This document shows, piece after piece, positions 60,632-64,000 of a stretch of DNA of 64,000 nucleotides (the stretch's first letter is position 1; each line of letters begins with the position of its first letter). The notes below the pieces were generated by a model, which made no database searches, was not told the origin of the DNA, and saw only the letters and a program-made list of their open reading frames with translations. Source of the stretch: Rusavskia elegans (lineage: Eukaryota > Ascomycota > Lecanoromycetes > Teloschistales > Teloschistaceae); the NCBI GenBank assembly GCA_011316305.1, contig SAUG01000018.1, positions 62,001 to 126,000 of the forward strand, in the 5' to 3' direction. Both the position numbers and the translations under genes were made by a program.

Positions 60632-61633
60632 TTAGTTCGAGTCGAGTATCACCACCTCGGCTTCAGCCACCCCAACGGATTGTATCTCCAGCCCATCCCC
60701 GGCATTGACGGCCGTCACAAACGCTCCGTCTCCTTCGGCTAGGATGGTCGCATCAGGCAGCCGGATCTTTGACTTGCCCCCCTGGGTCATGGGGAGATGG
60801 ATGTAGACCTTCCGATCCTTCTTCGAGGTCACCGCTTCATTCCCTCCGATCGTCCAGGTTGCTGATGAGCTGTTGGCAATGATAGACGCGCCCATGAGCA
60901 TGTCCGCGTGGATCGGGATGGTGCCGGGCACCGCAGGAATGGCCGCTTTCTCTTGTGCAGGCGATGCTTGTCTTCCGGCTTTCAAAGGGCTGATGATGGT
61001 CACGAAGCCTTGGCGCTTCTTGTCCTCGTCGATGGTGAGATCGTGATATCGCGGCGTCAGTCCGCTCTTCCACGGCAATGCCCATATTTGTAGAAAATGC
61101 ACCGTTTCGCTGGCGTGCTCGTTCTGTTCCGAGTGTGAAATGCCTGAGCCGCCGGTGGTGAATTGGACATCTCCACGCCGAATTCGATAGAACTGGTCCT
61201 TGTTGGCAGCGGCACCCGTCGCTCCGTTGCCCATCATGGAGTCTCGGTGAGTCAGCTCGCCGCTGAGGATGTATGAGAAGATCTCGGCATCGCGGTGCGT
61301 ATGTGAGGGAAAGCCGCTGTTAGGCTCAACGCGATCTTCGTTCAGAACACGCAGGGCACCAAAGTTCTTGAATTTCGGGTCGAAGTAGCTGGCAAAAGAA
61401 AAGGTGTGATAGGTGTTGAGCCAGCCGTGGTCAGCATGACCGCGGTCGCCAGAGCGGCGAGCCACGATGTTTGCATGCTTGAGCGATTGGGACATGACGG
61501 CTTTGGTGGACTTGACTGCGGACATGCGTGGCAAAAACGACGGCAGAGATGACAACGACGCGTTGAAGACGAGGAGCGAAAAGAATGCAACAGAGAAGGA
61601 AGAGAGAATGATCCAAGAGGAATATGGAGGCAT
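60632..61633 (-). CDS. Pirin-family protein with N-terminal hydrophobic segment
   Basis: The frame ends at 60632. ATG 61633 (MPPYSSW) gives 333 aa; a later ATG at 61525 (MSAVKSTK) gives a 297-aa cytosolic form closer to the family length. Pirin features in order: HADHGWLNTYHTFSFASYFDP, GFPSHTHRDAEIFSYILSGELTHRDS (two metal-binding His), FTTGGSGISHSEQNEH (His and Glu ligands), FLQIWALPW, and a second cupin-like half with VYIHLPM and a terminal VVILDSN. Pirins are non-haem iron bicupins acting as transcriptional co-regulators or quercetinase-like dioxygenases. Between the two ATGs lies SSFSVAFFSLLVFNASLSS, which looks like a signal peptide or anchor; if translated it would send the protein to an organelle or the secretory route, which is odd for a pirin. 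Which start is used is not decidable here. Confidence 0.88.
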   Translation of the reverse strand: MPPYSSWIILSSFSVAFFSLLVFNASLSSLPSFLPRMSAVKSTKAVMSQSLKHANIVARRSGDRGHADHGWLNTYHTFSFASYFDPKFKNFGALRVLNEDRVEPNSGFPSHTHRDAEIFSYILSGELTHRDSMMGNGATGAAANKDQFYRIRRGDVQFTTGGSGISHSEQNEHASETVHFLQIWALPWKSGLTPRYHDLTIDEDKKRQGFVTIISPLKAGRQASPAQEKAAIPAVPGTIPIHADMLMGASIIANSSSATWTIGGNEAVTSKKDRKVYIHLPMTQGGKSKIRLPDATILAEGDGAFVTAVNAGDGLEIQSVGVAEAEVVILDSN

Positions 61634-62363
61634 CTTATAATAATCTCTCATTCATTTCGTGAAGAAGCCATTTCGATGGAGCGCCAGCGCCGGCGCCAGT
61701 TGATTAGCGATATATGAGTAAAGGGTGACCAACGGCAACCTAAGCAAGGCTGCTTGGTCATGCTGATTGATAAATCCTGTAGCCGGCTTATGGTATTCCA
61801 ATTTCGACATACAAAGCAGACAAAGACCATAGCCGCGCGCACGTTCGAGATTCACAATGAAGGACTCTCCATCAGGACCTGACGTCGGCGTGAAGGCCAC
61901 GAATCGCGAAGTGTGTGTGAAAGCTGCCGGGAATGCCAAGTCAACGGCAGGCCCGTTGTTACCGGCTGGGTCAATACGACTTCCATGCTGCTTGTTGCAT
62001 CTTCAAGGTCGATTCAATATTAATGTATTCATCGGCAGCTGTAAGTGGCTGCTGATACATTGGCATTGGTCATCTTGATATCAAAGGAGATCCGAGGATC
62101 TTTCCGCAAGATCCTTTTCTTGGCATCGGATCCCGTGATTCCGCAAGGAGTTAGCGTGTTCTCGGCTGGGGCGTAGTCTGCAAGATGAGAACATCCCTCG
62201 ATCCAAGAAGTTTGACTTTTTTCCATCGCAATGGAGGGGACCTTGTCAGTACATTATTCTTCAAGTACATTGGTTTCGACTATTTAGTCACCAAATGATC
62301 GTACATACACCACTGTGAATATCACAACAGCGCCGGTAGCAGCAATACACATCCCCACCTTCC
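61634..62363. other. Intergenic, divergent promoter region of pirin and NIPA-like genes
   Basis: No supported gene; short frames on both strands only. Confidence 0.5.
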
Positions 62364-64000
62364 ATGCCCCCTACTTGGATCGCTTCCGACCTGATCAATA
62401 TCAATGGAGATACGGCAGACAAGGTGAGGGAGTGGTCCTCAGTCATTGGTATCGTCACTGCCATCGTCGGCAATGTCCTCATCTCCTTCGCCCTCAACAT
62501 CCAACGCTACGCCCACCTTCGCCTGGGAAGAGAAAAAGATGTACAAGAGCATAAAAGCCATGGGACAGAGCAGGAGGACATCGCAGAGCAACGACTGAAA
62601 GCCAACCTCGGTCAAGAGGATGGCCCTTCCAAGAGGCATTCCTTCAGCTCCGAGAGCTCTTCGCAATCTACCGTCAAGCCACGGGAGAAATTCGATATAT
62701 CCGAGGATACAAGAACCTACCTGAGTTCGCCATACTGGTGGGCTGGCATCGTCCTCATGATAATCGGTGAAGGGGGCAATTTCCTCGCATATGGCTTTGC
62801 CCCGGCCTCTATCGTTTCCCCACTCGGCGTCGTTGCTCTCGTGTCCAACTGCATCATCGCGCCATGGCTACTCAAGGAACGCTTTCGTCAAAAGGACCTC
62901 TGGGGCGTCCTGGTTGCAATCGCCGGAGCTGTCGTTGTCGTCCTCAGCGCAAAGACTTCGGAAACCAAAATGGGCCCTCATCATATATGGCTGGCCATCA
63001 CTCGATGGGAATTCGAGCTGTACCTGGGCATCACCGCCGCTCTGATCATCATTCTGATCTGGGCCAGCGGAAAGTATGGACACAAGTCGGTTTTAATTGA
63101 CCTCGGCTTGGTTGGTCTCTTTGGTGGCTACACGGCACTGTCTACTAAAGGCGTTGCTTCTCTTCTGTCTGATACCCTGTGGCGTACATTCACTTTTCCC
63201 ATTACGTACTTACTTCTTGTTGTTCTTGTTGTTTCGGCGGTGATGCAGATCCGCTATATAAACCGTGCTTTGCAGCGTTTCGATTCCACTCAAGTTATCC
63301 CCACACAGTTTGTCCTGTTCACTCTCTCCGTCATCATTGGAAGTGCTGTCCTCTACCGGGACTTCGAGTCAGCAACCGCGGCAAGAGTGGGAAAGTTTAT
63401 TGGGGGATGTCTCCTGACCTTCCTTGGTGTCTACCTCATCACCAGCGGCAGATCGCGGGAGAAAGAGGATGCGGAAGAACATCTTGACGACGAAGAGGCT
63501 ATTGGGCTGATCGACGAAGAACAATTACAAGACGATGCCGAAGCCAACGAAGCCGCTCAATCGCCATCCAGGAGGAAATCTTCAATGAGCGAGATCAATA
63601 ACGGTAGCTCTAAATCCTCAAGACGCTCCTCCCGCCAGGCCTTCGCCGGCCAGTCTTCCTTGCCCCACACACCACTCCGCCAATCCACCACCACCACGGC
63701 GTCAGCCCTCTCCCGGTCCTCAACAAACCCACAAACACCCCCCACGTCCCACCACGGGCATTCATCGGAGTCTTACTACACACCTGCAACCCGTCCTCGA
63801 AACCTCGAACCCACAAGCTCCACCCCTCTCCTGCCCTCCGATGCCCAACGCTCTGGTCCCTCGACACCCAATCAACCACGCCGCCTGTCCCCAGCAAAGG
63901 CCGACCGTCCTTCCACTCTCACCCGCAACTCAATAGCCCATCTCCGACCCGGCCCCCTCATTTCTCCACTCTCATCCTCCCTCAGCGCTATCGTCGCCGA
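62364..64000 (+). CDS. NIPA/DUF803-family magnesium-transporter homologue (3' end outside window)
   Basis: ATG 62364 (MPPTWIASDL) opens a frame that runs to the window end, about 545 residues, with no intron needed. The first membrane segment (SSVIGIVTAIVGNVLISFALN, about 25-45) is followed by a charged loop of some 80 residues. The family core follows: YWWAGIVLMIIGEGGNFLAY, GFAPASIVSPLGVVALVSN, LLKERFRQKDLWGV with a VVVVLS segment, ITAALIIILIW, a KSVLIDLGLVGLFGGYTALSTKG block, TYLLLVVLVVSAVMQI, and QVIPTQFVLFTLSVIIGSAVLYRDF before the last segment. This is the NIPA order of about nine helices. NIPA proteins are linked to Mg2+ transport at plasma or endosomal membranes in animals; fungal members are mostly untested. 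From about residue 362 comes an acidic cytosolic stretch, then a long Ser/Thr/Pro-rich tail typical of fungal members. Confidence 0.9.
   Translation, partial: MPPTWIASDLININGDTADKVREWSSVIGIVTAIVGNVLISFALNIQRYAHLRLGREKDVQEHKSHGTEQEDIAEQRLKANLGQEDGPSKRHSFSSESSSQSTVKPREKFDISEDTRTYLSSPYWWAGIVLMIIGEGGNFLAYGFAPASIVSPLGVVALVSNCIIAPWLLKERFRQKDLWGVLVAIAGAVVVVLSAKTSETKMGPHHIWLAITRWEFELYLGITAALIIILIWASGKYGHKSVLIDLGLVGLFGGYTALSTKGVASLLSDTLWRTFTFPITYLLLVVLVVSAVMQIRYINRALQRFDSTQVIPTQFVLFTLSVIIGSAVLYRDFESATAARVGKFIGGCLLTFLGVYLITSGRSREKEDAEEHLDDEEAIGLIDEEQLQDDAEANEAAQSPSRRKSSMSEINNGSSKSSRRSSRQAFAGQSSLPHTPLRQSTTTTASALSRSSTNPQTPPTSHHGHSSESYYTPATRPRNLEPTSSTPLLPSDAQRSGPSTPNQPRRLSPAKADRPSTLTRNSIAHLRPGPLISPLSSSLSAIVA

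Noticed and set aside
1..64000. CRISPR arrays, telomere repeats, rRNA or intact tRNA genes, polyketide or peptide synthetase clusters
   Set aside because: Looked for on both strands; no characteristic repeats, cloverleaf or synthase motifs seen.

Overview
The window reads as nuclear DNA of a filamentous ascomycete (Pezizomycotina). The genes are spaced, lie on both strands and are broken by short introns of about 48-150 bp with GT...AG ends. The protein families are fungal: 2EXR-domain proteins, a fungal secreted beta-propeller, GH20 hexosaminidase, pirin, cupin and a NIPA/DUF803 transporter. A roughly 19 kb block looks destroyed by repeat-induced point mutation (RIP). No bacterial operons, CRISPR arrays or rRNA genes are visible.

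Layout. 1-7.7 kb: the end of an unknown gene, a large disordered/membrane protein with a 2EXR motif (1337-3538), a frameshifted remnant of a 3'-5' exonuclease-like gene (4456-4938) and a second 2EXR protein (5448-6494). 7.77-26.81 kb: a RIP-degraded nest of transposons. It is bounded by a pair of 122-bp LTRs with a candidate target duplication CCGCT. Inside it lie a 5.6 kb inverted repeat (14591-20154) with a mutated gag zinc knuckle, a Ty3/gypsy pol relic (RT, RNase H, H2C2 zinc finger, integrase) at 20.2-23.15 kb, a Lys/Asp-type hexamer array and a chain of GC-rich hairpins at 12.15-12.31 kb. 26.94-27.41 kb: a composite foldback element.

28-50 kb: a zone rich in secreted proteins. It has a beta-propeller protein (28367-29563), three small or cysteine-bearing secreted proteins (39655-40593, 41857-42580, 44930-45505) and a 289-aa secreted protein (49040-49909). 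A very large coiled-coil/disordered protein sits among them (31370-38932; two long ORFs joined by a 60-bp intron), with one unknown cytosolic protein (47385-48188). 50.6-55.1 kb: an ankyrin-repeat gene, a second and smaller repeat relic (about 51.74-53.45 kb) and a multi-spanning membrane protein (54041-55104).

57-64 kb: a housekeeping-like stretch of cupin, secreted beta-N-acetylhexosaminidase, pirin and a partial NIPA-type magnesium-transporter homologue that leaves the window at 64000.

The genes do not form an obvious biosynthetic cluster. The pattern is a transposon-rich compartment beside a run of secreted-protein genes, followed by conserved metabolism genes. Exon joins were made by eye from splice signals and reading frame, with no transcript evidence.
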